Assembly: GCF_015207505.1 (NCBI RefSeq)
Contig: NZ_JADEWT010000027.1
Coordinates: forward strand, 1-60,742
DNA length: 60,742 nucleotides
Source of the DNA: Tychonema sp. LEGE 06208
GTDB lineage: Bacteria > Cyanobacteriota > Cyanobacteriia > Cyanobacteriales > Microcoleaceae
Direction of reading: 5' to 3'
This document shows, piece after piece, positions 42,861-52,415 of this stretch. The position numbers and the translations under genes were made by a program. Numbering within the stretch: position 1 is the first letter of the stretch; each line of letters starts with the position of its first letter. Under the pieces are notes generated by a model. It was given only the letters and a program-made list of their open reading frames with translations. It was not told the DNA's origin and searched no databases.

Positions 42861-45800
42861 ATGTTTAAAAGCAAATTATCCAAAGTTATCGTAGTGCTGT
42901 TGCGGCGGATTGCTGGTGTTACCAGATCCGGGGCGAAACGGCTGATGAGAGCAATGCTGCAAGCCCTCATGGCTATGAGCCGCCGGGCAAAACTGCCGGT
43001 GGCTGGTTTTGTGTTGCCGACGGTGACGATGGTGTTGCTGGTAGTGATCTTGTTGACGGTGGCGATTACTCTGCGATCGTTCGATCGGGCAAATACGGCC
43101 CGTAACGTGCGCGTGAACCAGCAGGTGCTGGCGGCCGCGACTCCCGCGATCGATCGGGCAAAAGCCAAAATTGAATATATGCTGCTGGAAGACCCGCAAA
43201 GGCCGACGGCAACCCCATCCGATGATGAAATGTACCGGATTATGTCGTCGGCTTCTGGGCAGGATCTTTATACATTCGGGGGTGAAGAGCGACTGACAGT
43301 TAAGTACGATCTCGACGGGAATGGTACACCCGCTCCCTTTGACCCTGCGAACCTAAATGCCCTCACAGACGAACAGATCAATACTGCTTGGAGATATCGC
43401 GTCGATACCGATAAAGACGGCATAGAGGATACTTATACAATCTACGGGATATTCTTTCGCTCTCCAACACGTGACCGTGACAACAATTTCACAAGAGCGA
43501 GAAAGCCGTTAGAAGCAAGAACACCTCCAATGTCGATCGGCTCGCTCAAAAAAGGGTGCGAGGCGGCGGCTGGTACTAGCGCTAGTTTGGTCGGAGACTC
43601 TGGTTGGTACAAAATAGATGGCAGGCTCAAAAAAAGCTTTTTTGTTTACACGGTCAATGTGCCGATAGCGGGACAATTCAAAGGCACTCCCAGCGTTTCC
43701 GCTCTAGAATACCAGCAAGACCAAAGCCGCATTCCCCTTAGCAATAATGCGGTGGTGTATGAAGATGATTTGGAAATATCTCCCGGCCCCTCGTTAAATC
43801 TCAACGGGCGGATGATGACAAATAGTAATCTGGTCGTGACGGTTACTAGGTCATCAGGAGAAAAATTAGAGTTATATCAAGTTAGCAGCAAAGATTCCTG
43901 TTTCTACGAAGAAGAAAACAGCAAAATAATTGTTGGCGGCAATGTAGTTAACGGGTGGTCGGGAAGTAATGACTTAAAAGTTCCTGTCCAAGTACACCTG
44001 TTCAAAAAAGGTGATAGTTCAGATTATCCAAAAATAAACCTAACCATTAGTGACCAGAATCGATCTACAAGCAATAACCCTTTAGACGTAATCTATAACA
44101 ACCAAGCTTTCGCCGATCGCATCGCGGCATTAGTAAGTGAACGGATCGGACCAGTCGGGAGTGAAACCAGTCCCCTTACCGATCCAATTTCAGTCCAAAA
44201 CGCCCAACTAACAATCGCAGGCTCTCCCGGACAAACACGGAAACAAGCGCTGGAAGAGTATTTTAAGCTGAGAACTAGGAAAGTTCCCTTTGCTGAAATA
44301 AAAATTGATGAGAAGGGAACTAAAGGCGAGACTACGACTTTGGAGGTTAATTCAGGGGAGGGTCTACGACCCCTAACTAAATGGGCCAAGCCAGAAGATG
44401 CCACAACCAAGTTAAGTCTCAAAGACACTCAACTAGAAGCAAAAAACCCTGAGCCTCCACCTGAAGAAGAAACATACATCGGCGATCGAGTAGTGGCGGG
44501 TAACAACTTGCCTTCCCTACTTTGGGACAACACCAAAAACCAATTTGTCAGCGCGTCGCAACCATTAGGAAAGTGGACTGATACCAATACTATTGCCCGC
44601 ACACGATCGTCCCAGGTGACTAAGTTCTCTGACGTCGGGGCCACAGACCGCAACGGTTTTTGGGAAAAAGCATCAGCCCAAATACCTAAAACTCCCCTTG
44701 ACGGTATAGGTGGTCTGCGGATAATTACCAGTGCAGGAGTGTACGATCGCACAACTTCTTTTCTGCCACCGCCTAGCTGGATAAAGAGTGATGGTACTCG
44801 GGTAAGCGGACCCGCAAAGATCGGCGATCCGTTGACTTCCAGCAATACTTACGACGACCCAGAAACTACGGGGGCGGGGGCTGTAGAGCAATACCCCGTC
44901 GTCTGGCCGGACTCCATGCCGATGTCACCGCTGGGACCGGGATCGAAAGTATATGACAATGTTGCAGGCAAATGGATTAACTGGCGAACAGCGACAATGC
45001 CTAGTGTTCCACCCGAAGTAGTCGCAGACGAAAACGGTAATGGGCTAACACCGGCAGCAACTCCGTCAGCCATTGACCCCAGCACGCCCCAGTTTGCCAA
45101 AGGCGATTTGCGGATGCGAGCATCGGCAGTTTATCACTATGCAAACAGCGGCTACAAGCAAGGTGACACTCCTAAACAAACCCCATTTGCCTGCGTCAGC
45201 AGTTACTACGACCCCAGTACGGCACTGACAGCGAGAAATATAACTGCAGTGGCTGATGTCAGTGGAGATCTAGCACTTCCTGCAGCAACCCGCCCTACAA
45301 GTACAAAAATCGGCTCTCACAACGGCATAGTTTACAACTTCCCAGGACGACCAACGCTTGCAGGACCTCTCCCAGTCACTAACGGCTTGTTGACCGGTGG
45401 CGACCCAATTTATACCGCGCAAGCCAACTACGTCTTCCCTGACGGTAGGTTTGCCAACAAGCCTTTGAGAGAGGCGCTGCTAAAAGCTGAAGCCGATCGC
45501 AATTTGGCGCACTTAGCAGCGATCGACTCTACGGCTTGCGCTTTGAATATTTTGAAGACGCCTGGTGCTAGCACTGCAATTCCTGCTGGGGCTATTCAAG
45601 AAGTAGCATTTTTGAATGGTAGAGAAATCAAGGCAATAGACGCGGACAATACCACCACAACGGTAAATGAAGAGTTTACGCTCAGCAGTCCCTTGCCTGT
45701 TACTACTCCACCCACTGCCCCCGCTGCAATATTGAGAGGGAATTACAACCTGCCGCTCGAAGAACGGCAGCCCCTAGAAGTTCGAGCAACCCAGTTGAAT

Positions 45801-47771
45801 ATACAGGCTCTGCGGCAGAAAGAATTTACTGGAACTAACGGGCCAGCGCCGGCAAAAGAGTATTTACTGCCAAACAGCGGGATTATTTATGCCAGTCGGG
45901 ATGACGCGCTGCCCGATCGAAGTGCTCGAAGTGCTGATGAAAATAGCGATAAATTAGTCAGTCCCACAGATTCTCTGCTCGACCCCACCCGCAAGCCCAA
46001 CGGAATTTTACTCATCAACGGTCAATCGCTATTCCGCGACATAGCAGGCCCGGTAAGGCCAACTACTGTGGCAGACGTGGTTAGGGAAAAAGGTCTGACT
46101 TTGGTATCAAATTTGCCAGTTTATATCAAAGGAGAATTTAACAAACACAACCAACAAGAGTTCAAAAACGACACGATACCACTAGATTGGAGTAAGTTTT
46201 ACTCAAAAAATAATGAGCGTGGCGCTCTCAATCCTAATTTTGCTTGTCGTGCAGGCGACCCCAGACTTAAGGATTGTACCACTGGTGATAATTGGCGTCC
46301 CGCCACGGTACTAGCAGATGCTATAACCCTGCTCTCAAAAGACTACCGCTTTGGCTTCCGCAACGAAGGGGATTTTGATCTCAGAAATAATGCGGGCGCT
46401 GCTGCTGTAAAACCTAGGAGAGAACAAGGTTTTTATCACAACAATTTTGTTACTAACGGTCTCACTAGCGGAGCATTCTTAAGTGACGGCAAATTGTTCT
46501 CTGGTACGGGTACAGCACTCATAGATTCTGCCTATGCAACTCCCCAGTTGAATAGTTCTTACTTCAACAACTTTGTCACCCCTGTTCAACGGCGCGGAAA
46601 TTTCCCAGAGTATTTGATGGAAACTTGCATAAAACTGCCGGTTTCTGAATGTACCGAGGCCGACTGGTTCGTCGATCCGTTTACGCCGGTCTCCGCCACA
46701 CAGACAGGGCGAAAAGTTTCTGATGTAATTGGCTCGACACCCACATACAATCCAACTACCCGTTCAAGTACCTATAAAGCTGGCACAACAGCCGATCCTC
46801 CGATTCCAGAATTACAGCGATTCCCCCGTCGCGTTGCATTCCCAAGAACTGCTGGCAATTTGGATGGAGGGGAAACTCCACGACCTTACGGCATTGATGG
46901 CACAACAGTCAGTTCTACTACTCCTGCGACATCAAAAGCTAATTCTCTGTGGTTCGCCACAACAGCAACAGCAACTGATACTTCTGTAAATTACGATAAG
47001 GATCGATTACCGTTTGTGGTCAACAGAAATTTGAAGGAGTGGAATGGTAAAGATTTGCCAGCTTTATTAGCAACTGCCACCTACCAGCCGCTGCTGATGC
47101 CAGTCTTACAGCTCCAAACGGTGGGACCGGCGATAGGCAAGCCAGATCTACCCGATGGTGGTACGGTAGTCAAAAAAACTGGGTGGCTACCGAGAGCTGA
47201 ATCGACAAGTTTCCATCTGATCGTAGGATCGGGGGACAGTCCTTCCCGAGCTCTGGATGCTGCTAATACCACCGGTGAGTCCAACGGTGGTCTACAAAAT
47301 TTGCCCCGCTTTTTGGAAAGCTGGCAAATCGATGATAAGGATAGTTCAACCGACATCAAGGGTTCTTTTGTCCAACTAAATCGTAGCGCCTACAGCACGG
47401 CTCCTTATCAGCCAATTCTGCCGACGACACCACTAAAAAGTTTGTTTGAGCGACCAACGACTCCACCAATTGCTTACACCGCTCCCGACAAAACATATAG
47501 AACTGATAATGTAGGAGGTCGCGTTCCCTATTTATTCCCACCACAACGGGATTGGGGTTTCGATGTAGGCTTGCTATCTCAGCCACCTGACTTGTTTAGC
47601 CAAAGATTTACCACTCCTCCCAAACAGACTCAGCCAAATGAGTATTTCCGGGAAGTAGGTCGCGATGACGAGTGGGTAAAAACTTTGATGTGTGCTGAAG
47701 TTGCATCCCCCCCTAGTACCAAGGCTGTAGATCCTCCTTTCAGACCAACTGATTGTCCTTTTCCCGCCTGA
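42861..47771 (+). CDS. hpsA: Hormogonium polysaccharide secretion pseudopilin HpsA
   Basis: A very large pseudopilin-like protein (1636 aa). The basic N-terminus (MFKSKLSKVIVVLLRRIAGV...RRAKLPVAGF) precedes a hydrophobic helix VLPTVTMVLLVVILLTVAITLRSFDRANTARNVRVNQQVLAAATPAIDRAKAKIEYML, the characteristic HpsA signature in which the helix is type-IV-pilin-like. The remaining ~1,500 residues are an extracytoplasmic beta-rich, Pro/Thr/Asn-rich region without recognisable catalytic motif. It has a few cysteine pairs and Ca-loop-like DADGDG-type stretches (DTDKDGIED). In Nostoc punctiforme HpsA is needed for hormogonium polysaccharide export and gliding. It leads an apparent operon with hpsB and hpsC (gaps of 32 and 65 bp). 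Confidence 0.92.
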   Translation: MFKSKLSKVIVVLLRRIAGVTRSGAKRLMRAMLQALMAMSRRAKLPVAGFVLPTVTMVLLVVILLTVAITLRSFDRANTARNVRVNQQVLAAATPAIDRAKAKIEYMLLEDPQRPTATPSDDEMYRIMSSASGQDLYTFGGEERLTVKYDLDGNGTPAPFDPANLNALTDEQINTAWRYRVDTDKDGIEDTYTIYGIFFRSPTRDRDNNFTRARKPLEARTPPMSIGSLKKGCEAAAGTSASLVGDSGWYKIDGRLKKSFFVYTVNVPIAGQFKGTPSVSALEYQQDQSRIPLSNNAVVYEDDLEISPGPSLNLNGRMMTNSNLVVTVTRSSGEKLELYQVSSKDSCFYEEENSKIIVGGNVVNGWSGSNDLKVPVQVHLFKKGDSSDYPKINLTISDQNRSTSNNPLDVIYNNQAFADRIAALVSERIGPVGSETSPLTDPISVQNAQLTIAGSPGQTRKQALEEYFKLRTRKVPFAEIKIDEKGTKGETTTLEVNSGEGLRPLTKWAKPEDATTKLSLKDTQLEAKNPEPPPEEETYIGDRVVAGNNLPSLLWDNTKNQFVSASQPLGKWTDTNTIARTRSSQVTKFSDVGATDRNGFWEKASAQIPKTPLDGIGGLRIITSAGVYDRTTSFLPPPSWIKSDGTRVSGPAKIGDPLTSSNTYDDPETTGAGAVEQYPVVWPDSMPMSPLGPGSKVYDNVAGKWINWRTATMPSVPPEVVADENGNGLTPAATPSAIDPSTPQFAKGDLRMRASAVYHYANSGYKQGDTPKQTPFACVSSYYDPSTALTARNITAVADVSGDLALPAATRPTSTKIGSHNGIVYNFPGRPTLAGPLPVTNGLLTGGDPIYTAQANYVFPDGRFANKPLREALLKAEADRNLAHLAAIDSTACALNILKTPGASTAIPAGAIQEVAFLNGREIKAIDADNTTTTVNEEFTLSSPLPVTTPPTAPAAILRGNYNLPLEERQPLEVRATQLNIQALRQKEFTGTNGPAPAKEYLLPNSGIIYASRDDALPDRSARSADENSDKLVSPTDSLLDPTRKPNGILLINGQSLFRDIAGPVRPTTVADVVREKGLTLVSNLPVYIKGEFNKHNQQEFKNDTIPLDWSKFYSKNNERGALNPNFACRAGDPRLKDCTTGDNWRPATVLADAITLLSKDYRFGFRNEGDFDLRNNAGAAAVKPRREQGFYHNNFVTNGLTSGAFLSDGKLFSGTGTALIDSAYATPQLNSSYFNNFVTPVQRRGNFPEYLMETCIKLPVSECTEADWFVDPFTPVSATQTGRKVSDVIGSTPTYNPTTRSSTYKAGTTADPPIPELQRFPRRVAFPRTAGNLDGGETPRPYGIDGTTVSSTTPATSKANSLWFATTATATDTSVNYDKDRLPFVVNRNLKEWNGKDLPALLATATYQPLLMPVLQLQTVGPAIGKPDLPDGGTVVKKTGWLPRAESTSFHLIVGSGDSPSRALDAANTTGESNGGLQNLPRFLESWQIDDKDSSTDIKGSFVQLNRSAYSTAPYQPILPTTPLKSLFERPTTPPIAYTAPDKTYRTDNVGGRVPYLFPPQRDWGFDVGLLSQPPDLFSQRFTTPPKQTQPNEYFREVGRDDEWVKTLMCAEVASPPSTKAVDPPFRPTDCPFPA

Positions 47772-47803
47772 ATTTCCGTCGCGCAATTACTGGAGTCCTA
47801 CTT

Positions 47804-48415
47804 ATGACTAAGCCCAAACAACAGCAAAATTTATCCCAGTCCCGAGACGGTGGCTACACGATTATCGAGTCATTGGTAGCGATGATTGTAGTATCGGTGC
47901 TGATGATCGCGATCGCCCCCGTGATGGCCTTCTCAGTAGCGACTCGCGTACAAGCGCGGCGCGTGGAACTGGCCACACAGGCGGCGAGGGCTTACATCGA
48001 CGCTCTGAGGACGGGAGCGATTAAACCGACAGATGGGGAGTTTCCCGCAGCAGATCCTGCTGTTCCTCCTGCTATTCCTGCTGCTCCTGGATCTGTTGCC
48101 AATTTGTACTGCGTTGACTTGGATGAAAATCCTGGTTGTACTGGCAACAAAGATTTTCGTGTTCAGGGTGTGCGGCAATCATCTGTTGTAAGTGCTACTA
48201 ATCTAGATGCGAAAAAAGTGGGCTACGGTTTGATTGTGCGGGTTTACAGAGCCGATGCTACTGGCACTTTGACACCTACAGGTCAATCTATAGTTGGAGC
48301 GGGACTTGGAAATCCCAAGGCACCCTTAGTAGTAATGAGTACAGAAATTCCTCCTGCCCCAGAAGGCGGGGCTTCATCCTATCGATCCATTTGTACTCGA
48401 ACCGGGGGCTGTTAA
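47804..48415 (+). CDS. hpsB: Hormogonium polysaccharide secretion pseudopilin HpsB
   Basis: 203 aa from ATG 47804 (leader TGGAG). The class-III-like pre-pilin N-terminus has the prepilin peptidase site in RDGG|YTIIESLVAMIVVSVLMIAIAPVMAF, with Glu at mature position +5, the pilin hallmark. The C-terminal part (VELATQAARAYIDALRTGAIKPT; CVDLDENPGCTGNKDFRVQG; SICTRTGGC) has paired cysteines typical of HpsB. It probably assembles with HpsA and HpsC in the pilus-like polysaccharide secretion machinery. Confidence 0.92.
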   Translation: MTKPKQQQNLSQSRDGGYTIIESLVAMIVVSVLMIAIAPVMAFSVATRVQARRVELATQAARAYIDALRTGAIKPTDGEFPAADPAVPPAIPAAPGSVANLYCVDLDENPGCTGNKDFRVQGVRQSSVVSATNLDAKKVGYGLIVRVYRADATGTLTPTGQSIVGAGLGNPKAPLVVMSTEIPPAPEGGASSYRSICTRTGGC

Positions 48416-48480
48416 TAACACTCGCAGGAACTTCGATCAAATTAAAATCGCTCCCCCATTTGACAAAGGAAACAGTCAAA

Positions 48481-49578
48481 ATGAAAATTTTACTCAGGTT
48501 GCTTCTCAAAAATCAGCACCCGCGAAACCGTTCCGGGCAAGCTCAAACAGACAAGGGTATGACTCTGGTTGAGCTATTGGTGGGAGCGATTATGGCATTT
48601 TTAATCATCACCCCCATGCTCGCCTTTGTAGTCGATATGTTGAATACCGACAGGAGGGAACAAGTAAAGTCAAATACTGAGCAAGACATTCAGGCCGCCG
48701 TTGATTTCATCGCCCAAGATTTGAGCCAAGCTATTTATATTTACGATAATAATCCCGCTACTGTCAGCACTGCCACCACTACCGCTACAGGTATCCCTGC
48801 ACTTTTAGCGGGAAATTTTATCCCCCCCCCAGACGCAACTAAAGCTCCAATTTTAGTATTCTGGAAACGGCAACTGATTAAAAATGCGGTTCCTGTTAAT
48901 GCCACGTTGACTCCTAAACCAAGTGATTGTAAACCAGGCGAACTAGCGGGTAAAGCAGGTGAGTGCAATGATACTTACGTACTATCATTAGTCGCTTACT
49001 ACCAGTTGAAAGACCAGCAAAATACCTGGTGCCAGCCTTCAGGAGGCACCTGTCCTACCCGTATTGCTCGCTATGAAATTAGGGATGGAGTTAAAAACCC
49101 AAACCCAAGTTCCTCCGATCCCGCCAATCCTTATTACACTGTTGATCCAACAGAAGCCGCAGCACCAAATAAAGCTTTTAATAAAGAATTTGACATTAGC
49201 AAGCCAACAGAAAAAGTGACGATGGGAAGTACACAATTTATCAATCCTGAAGTATTAGTTAATTACATCGACCACAGCCCCAAGCAACTTGATGTTGCGG
49301 AGTGTAAAAATGCTCTCGGCACTCCCAAAATTCAAATAGGGTTAGCCGCACCGACAGATGTTCCAGAAGACACTCTAAAAGTAACCGACTCAGCCTCAAC
49401 AACTATCACCAATAGCTTTTACGCTTGTGTTGATAATGCGAGAAACTTAGCCAGAGTAACTATCAGAGGAAATAGCCTCCGCCGCCTTCAAACCGATGCT
49501 GGTTATGATGCTAAGAAAGCGGCCTATTTCCCAACAGTAAGCGTGCAAGTACAAGGTCTAGGTGCGCGAGGAAAGTAA
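48481..49578 (+). CDS. hpsC: Hormogonium polysaccharide secretion pseudopilin HpsC
   Basis: 365 aa from ATG 48481 (AAAGGA leader). Prepilin motif DKG|MTLVELLVGAIMAFLIITPMLAFVVDML with Glu at +5. The extended helix VKSNTEQDIQAAVDFIAQDLSQAIYIYDN is followed by a beta-rich domain (LVFWKRQLI, YVLSLVAYYQLKDQQNTW, TRIARYEIRDG). It belongs to the HpsC/PilW-like group and is encoded in line with hpsA and hpsB. Confidence 0.9.
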   Translation: MKILLRLLLKNQHPRNRSGQAQTDKGMTLVELLVGAIMAFLIITPMLAFVVDMLNTDRREQVKSNTEQDIQAAVDFIAQDLSQAIYIYDNNPATVSTATTTATGIPALLAGNFIPPPDATKAPILVFWKRQLIKNAVPVNATLTPKPSDCKPGELAGKAGECNDTYVLSLVAYYQLKDQQNTWCQPSGGTCPTRIARYEIRDGVKNPNPSSSDPANPYYTVDPTEAAAPNKAFNKEFDISKPTEKVTMGSTQFINPEVLVNYIDHSPKQLDVAECKNALGTPKIQIGLAAPTDVPEDTLKVTDSASTTITNSFYACVDNARNLARVTIRGNSLRRLQTDAGYDAKKAAYFPTVSVQVQGLGARGK

Positions 49579-49638
49579 CTGATGGCTGAAACACATTTCC
49601 GAATCGCCCTCAGCCGATCGCCCAAACAGGAGAAAACT

Positions 49639-50253
49639 ATGAAAACCCCACCAATATTATTAAAATATTTGCATAACTTAACCGCCAAAGCCCGCCCAAA
49701 TTTCCACAAAACTGCATCCAAAAAGAACGATGCAGGATTCACCCTTATAGAAGTGCTGATCATAGTCCTGATTTTAGGTATATTTGCTTCGATCGCCGCC
49801 CCAAGCTGGCTGGGATTCATCAACAGACAAAGAGTCCGCACAGTCAACGATCGAGTCTTCCAAACCCTGCGAAGCGCACAAAGCGATGCTAAGCGAACTA
49901 AGAGTGATCGAGTAATTACATTCCTTCCTACTGACCCGCCAACAGCGACAATTAACACAGTTCCAGCCCCAACCACTCCTCTACAAACAGTGACTTTCGA
50001 CGCTGGAGGCGAAATTAAAGCCGGACAAGTTAAACTCACGCACAATGCAGTTAGCCTAACCCCTGCCAACTCGATTGTTTTTAACTACCAGGGAAATGTG
50101 AATGAACTTCCCCCGGATCCAGTAGATACAACTAATAAACGATTAGTAGTGACAGTTTCTGCTGTTAACGGCGGTGGTAAGCAATGTGCAATAGTCGAAA
50201 CTCTCATAGGAGGGATGAGAACTGCTGAAGGGGCTGAGTGCACGACGCCCTAG
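49639..50253 (+). CDS. GspH/FimT-type pseudopilin of the hps cluster
   Basis: 204 aa from ATG 49639 (CAGGAGA leader). Prepilin signal DAG|FTLIEVLIIVLILGIFASIAAPSWLGFINRQRVRTVNDRVFQTLRSAQSDAKR is a full GspH/FimT N-terminus with Glu +5. The C-terminal region (VTFDAGGEIKAGQVKLTHNAVSL; CAIVETLIGGMRTAEGAEC) is the beta-sandwich part with a Cys pair. It is likely a minor pseudopilin priming assembly and is co-transcribed with hpsABC. It may correspond to hpsD, but I cannot prove the name. Confidence 0.88.
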   Translation: MKTPPILLKYLHNLTAKARPNFHKTASKKNDAGFTLIEVLIIVLILGIFASIAAPSWLGFINRQRVRTVNDRVFQTLRSAQSDAKRTKSDRVITFLPTDPPTATINTVPAPTTPLQTVTFDAGGEIKAGQVKLTHNAVSLTPANSIVFNYQGNVNELPPDPVDTTNKRLVVTVSAVNGGGKQCAIVETLIGGMRTAEGAECTTP

Positions 50254-50294
50254 TTTTTAATAAATTTCATCGTTCATGAGGATATGTCTAATAC

Positions 50295-51380
50295 ATGAGA
50301 ATCGCTAATCATATGATCGATCTCCCTTTAGTAGCATTTATAATTTTTTTATTGGTAATTATTGTTGTCACAAAGAAACGCCTTAAAAATGACGAGTTCT
50401 ACACATTAGTTATTAGCATACTACTATCTTTTCTATTAGCAGAAGGAGTTTGTAGATTGTTAAATATAGGCGATTCTAGGGTAGTTATATGGAAGGAGGA
50501 ACTTGCTCAAGGAGAAATATATGCCTATAAACCCAACCGAAAGTTATTATATACTTACCCAGACAATCCTCGAAGATATTTTAACGAAAAGAATGAAGTA
50601 TCAGGAACCATAAATGCCAAAGGATTTCGCGGCAAAGATCTAGAATTTGATAAACCTAATGGTATCACCAGGATAGCATTCCTCGGTGATTCTTTTACCC
50701 TTGGGATTGGTGTAAAAGATAACGATACCTTGCCAGTAAGTTTTGAACGCGCAATACAATCCAAACATCCTAAAACACAGGTTCTAAATTTTGGAATTTC
50801 AGGAACATCCACGAAAGAACAAATCAAGTTGCTTGAGGAATATGTAATAAAATTCCAACCAGACGTAGTAGTAATCGTAGTATTTTTGAATGATGCAGAC
50901 AGAACAGGAACAGTTAACTTTATGTCTAGACCAAAGGTACTAGCTCAAGTTAGAAATAATTCGTTTTTTATCAACGCTTTGATCGGTAGCATTGAAAAAC
51001 CTATTCTATATCAGCAGATGATTCGTCATTACCAAGATGGTTATTTAGAAAATAGCCCCGGTTGGCAAACAATGAAAACTGCGCTCAGGACAGGAAAAAC
51101 GCTATCCGAAAAACAGAATTTTCAGCTTGTAGTTACAATATACCCGGTACTCTTTAAACTAGATAATAGTTATCCATTTACGCATATTCACAAAACAATA
51201 GAAGACTATTGTGCTTCTTTAAAAATTCCGTTTTTGGATTTATTTAATGGATTCGTTGGTCAAAATGATTCCAAGCTTTGGGTACACAAAACCGATCAAC
51301 ATCCCAATGAAGTAGCAAATAAAATTGCTGCCGAAGAATTATCAAAATTCTTTGATAGCAACAACTTGATTAAAAAGTAG
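50295..51380 (+). CDS. Membrane-anchored SGNH/GDSL-type hydrolase
   Basis: 361 aa. Two N-terminal transmembrane helices (LPLVAFIIFLLVIIVVT; EFYTLVISILLSFLLAEGVCRLL) precede an SGNH domain: block I IAFLGDSFTLGIGV with nucleophile S133, block II Gly in FGISGTSTKEQIKLL, block III Asn in VVFLNDADRTG, and a Ser-His-Asp end (TDQHPNEVANKIAAEEL). SGNH proteins of this layout often remove or add acetyl groups on exported polysaccharide, which would fit the hps genes on both sides. The gene is visibly more AT-rich than its pseudopilin neighbours, so it may have been acquired separately. Start ATG 50295. Confidence 0.78.
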   Translation: MRIANHMIDLPLVAFIIFLLVIIVVTKKRLKNDEFYTLVISILLSFLLAEGVCRLLNIGDSRVVIWKEELAQGEIYAYKPNRKLLYTYPDNPRRYFNEKNEVSGTINAKGFRGKDLEFDKPNGITRIAFLGDSFTLGIGVKDNDTLPVSFERAIQSKHPKTQVLNFGISGTSTKEQIKLLEEYVIKFQPDVVVIVVFLNDADRTGTVNFMSRPKVLAQVRNNSFFINALIGSIEKPILYQQMIRHYQDGYLENSPGWQTMKTALRTGKTLSEKQNFQLVVTIYPVLFKLDNSYPFTHIHKTIEDYCASLKIPFLDLFNGFVGQNDSKLWVHKTDQHPNEVANKIAAEELSKFFDSNNLIKK

Positions 51381-51745
51381 TCAACCAAGTGCGCTCGAAG
51401 TATTGACGTCATTTCCATAGAGGCCTTGGTAAGGGGCGATCGCTATTTTAGCGCCTGCCCTAGATCGGCGGGGGGTTCAAAACCCCCGGCTGATAGCGTA
51501 AGTCCTCTCTAAGAGGACTTTAGAGGCGATAGGGGCGATACCAGGCTACCACCTTCTTCAGTCGGTTTCAACCGACTTCTGCTATGAGACGGGGGTTTAA
51601 ACCCCCTGCGGGCGATCGGGTCGATGCCAATTATGTAAATTTTATTTAAGCGCCCTATACATTAACCAAACTCAAGAACTAAAATAAATAAAAAATAGCG
51701 CCTCCTAGCTATTTTTTTGAGCTAAATATCAAGGAGTGCATTGAC
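51381..51745. other. Intergenic region with palindromic repeats and a terminator
   Basis: It contains hairpin-forming repeats of common cyanobacterial type: 'ggggggttcaaaacccccgg' (51470-51490), 'aagtcctctctaagaggactt' (51500-51520), 'agtcggtttcaaccgact' (51560-51577) and 'gggggtttaaaccccc' (51591-51606), then a terminator before the next gene. Confidence 0.7.
51692..51718 (+). terminator. Terminator or attenuator before the second pseudopilin gene
   Basis: AAAATAGC ... GCTATTTTTTT hairpin followed by a T-run, 28 bp upstream of the GTG start of the next gene. It may end the hps/SGNH transcript or attenuate read-through. Confidence 0.65.
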
Positions 51746-52387
51746 GTGTCAATACATAAAACGCTCAAAGGCAGAACCGCTGCATCTGCCGCAGGTTTTA
51801 CAATGATTGAAATGTTGATAATTATAGCAATAGTGGGGATATTTTGTGCGATCGTCACCCCCTCTTGGCTAATGTTCATCAACAACCACCGTTTGAATGT
51901 ATCAGTCGATCGGGCTTATTGGGCAATGGAATTAGCCCAAAGCAACGCCAAACGCGACAAAATAGCATGGCAAACCAGCTTCAAAGAAGTAGTAGGAAAA
52001 AACGTACAAGTAGCAATCCACCCAGCCGATATTACCCCAGCCCAACTACCAGCCCACCAATGGAAAAACCTAGAACATCAAATTCAAATACATACAGCTA
52101 TAAACGACAAAGGAGGATATGAGACAACACTGCTCAAAGTAGATGAAAACAACAAACCCACAGACAAGGGAACAATCCGGCGGGTCACGTTCAACTTCCG
52201 AGGTTGCGCCGTTTATAAGGGTAGCGACGAATGCGGCCAAACAAGCCTAGAAGCAAAAGGGAGACTAACACTATTCCATCCCGATTTAAAAAATAGCGAA
52301 CGCTGCGTCATCGTCTCTACACTTTTAGGACATCAACGCATCTCCCAAAGACAACGCACAGCTCAAGACAAAAGATATTGCTACTGA
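51746..52387 (+). CDS. GspH/FimT-type pseudopilin (second copy)
   Basis: 213 aa with a GTG start at 51746, decided by the AAGGAG 10 bp upstream. Prepilin signal SAAG|FTMIEMLIIIAIVGIFCAIVTPSWLMFINNHRLNVSVDRAYWAMELAQSNAKRDKIAW is closely similar to the pseudopilin gene at 49639 (both GF T.IE.LII..I.GIF..I..PSWL.FIN..R), so the two are paralogues. The C-terminal half is diverged (FNFRGCAVYKGSDECGQTSLEAKGRLTLFHPDLKNSERCVIVSTLLGHQR) and has paired Cys. It is followed within 30 bp by a tandem repeat array. Confidence 0.88.
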   Translation: MSIHKTLKGRTAASAAGFTMIEMLIIIAIVGIFCAIVTPSWLMFINNHRLNVSVDRAYWAMELAQSNAKRDKIAWQTSFKEVVGKNVQVAIHPADITPAQLPAHQWKNLEHQIQIHTAINDKGGYETTLLKVDENNKPTDKGTIRRVTFNFRGCAVYKGSDECGQTSLEAKGRLTLFHPDLKNSERCVIVSTLLGHQRISQRQRTAQDKRYCY

Positions 52388-52415
52388 GCTCTAGGGTGCG
52401 TCAGGGAAAACGATA

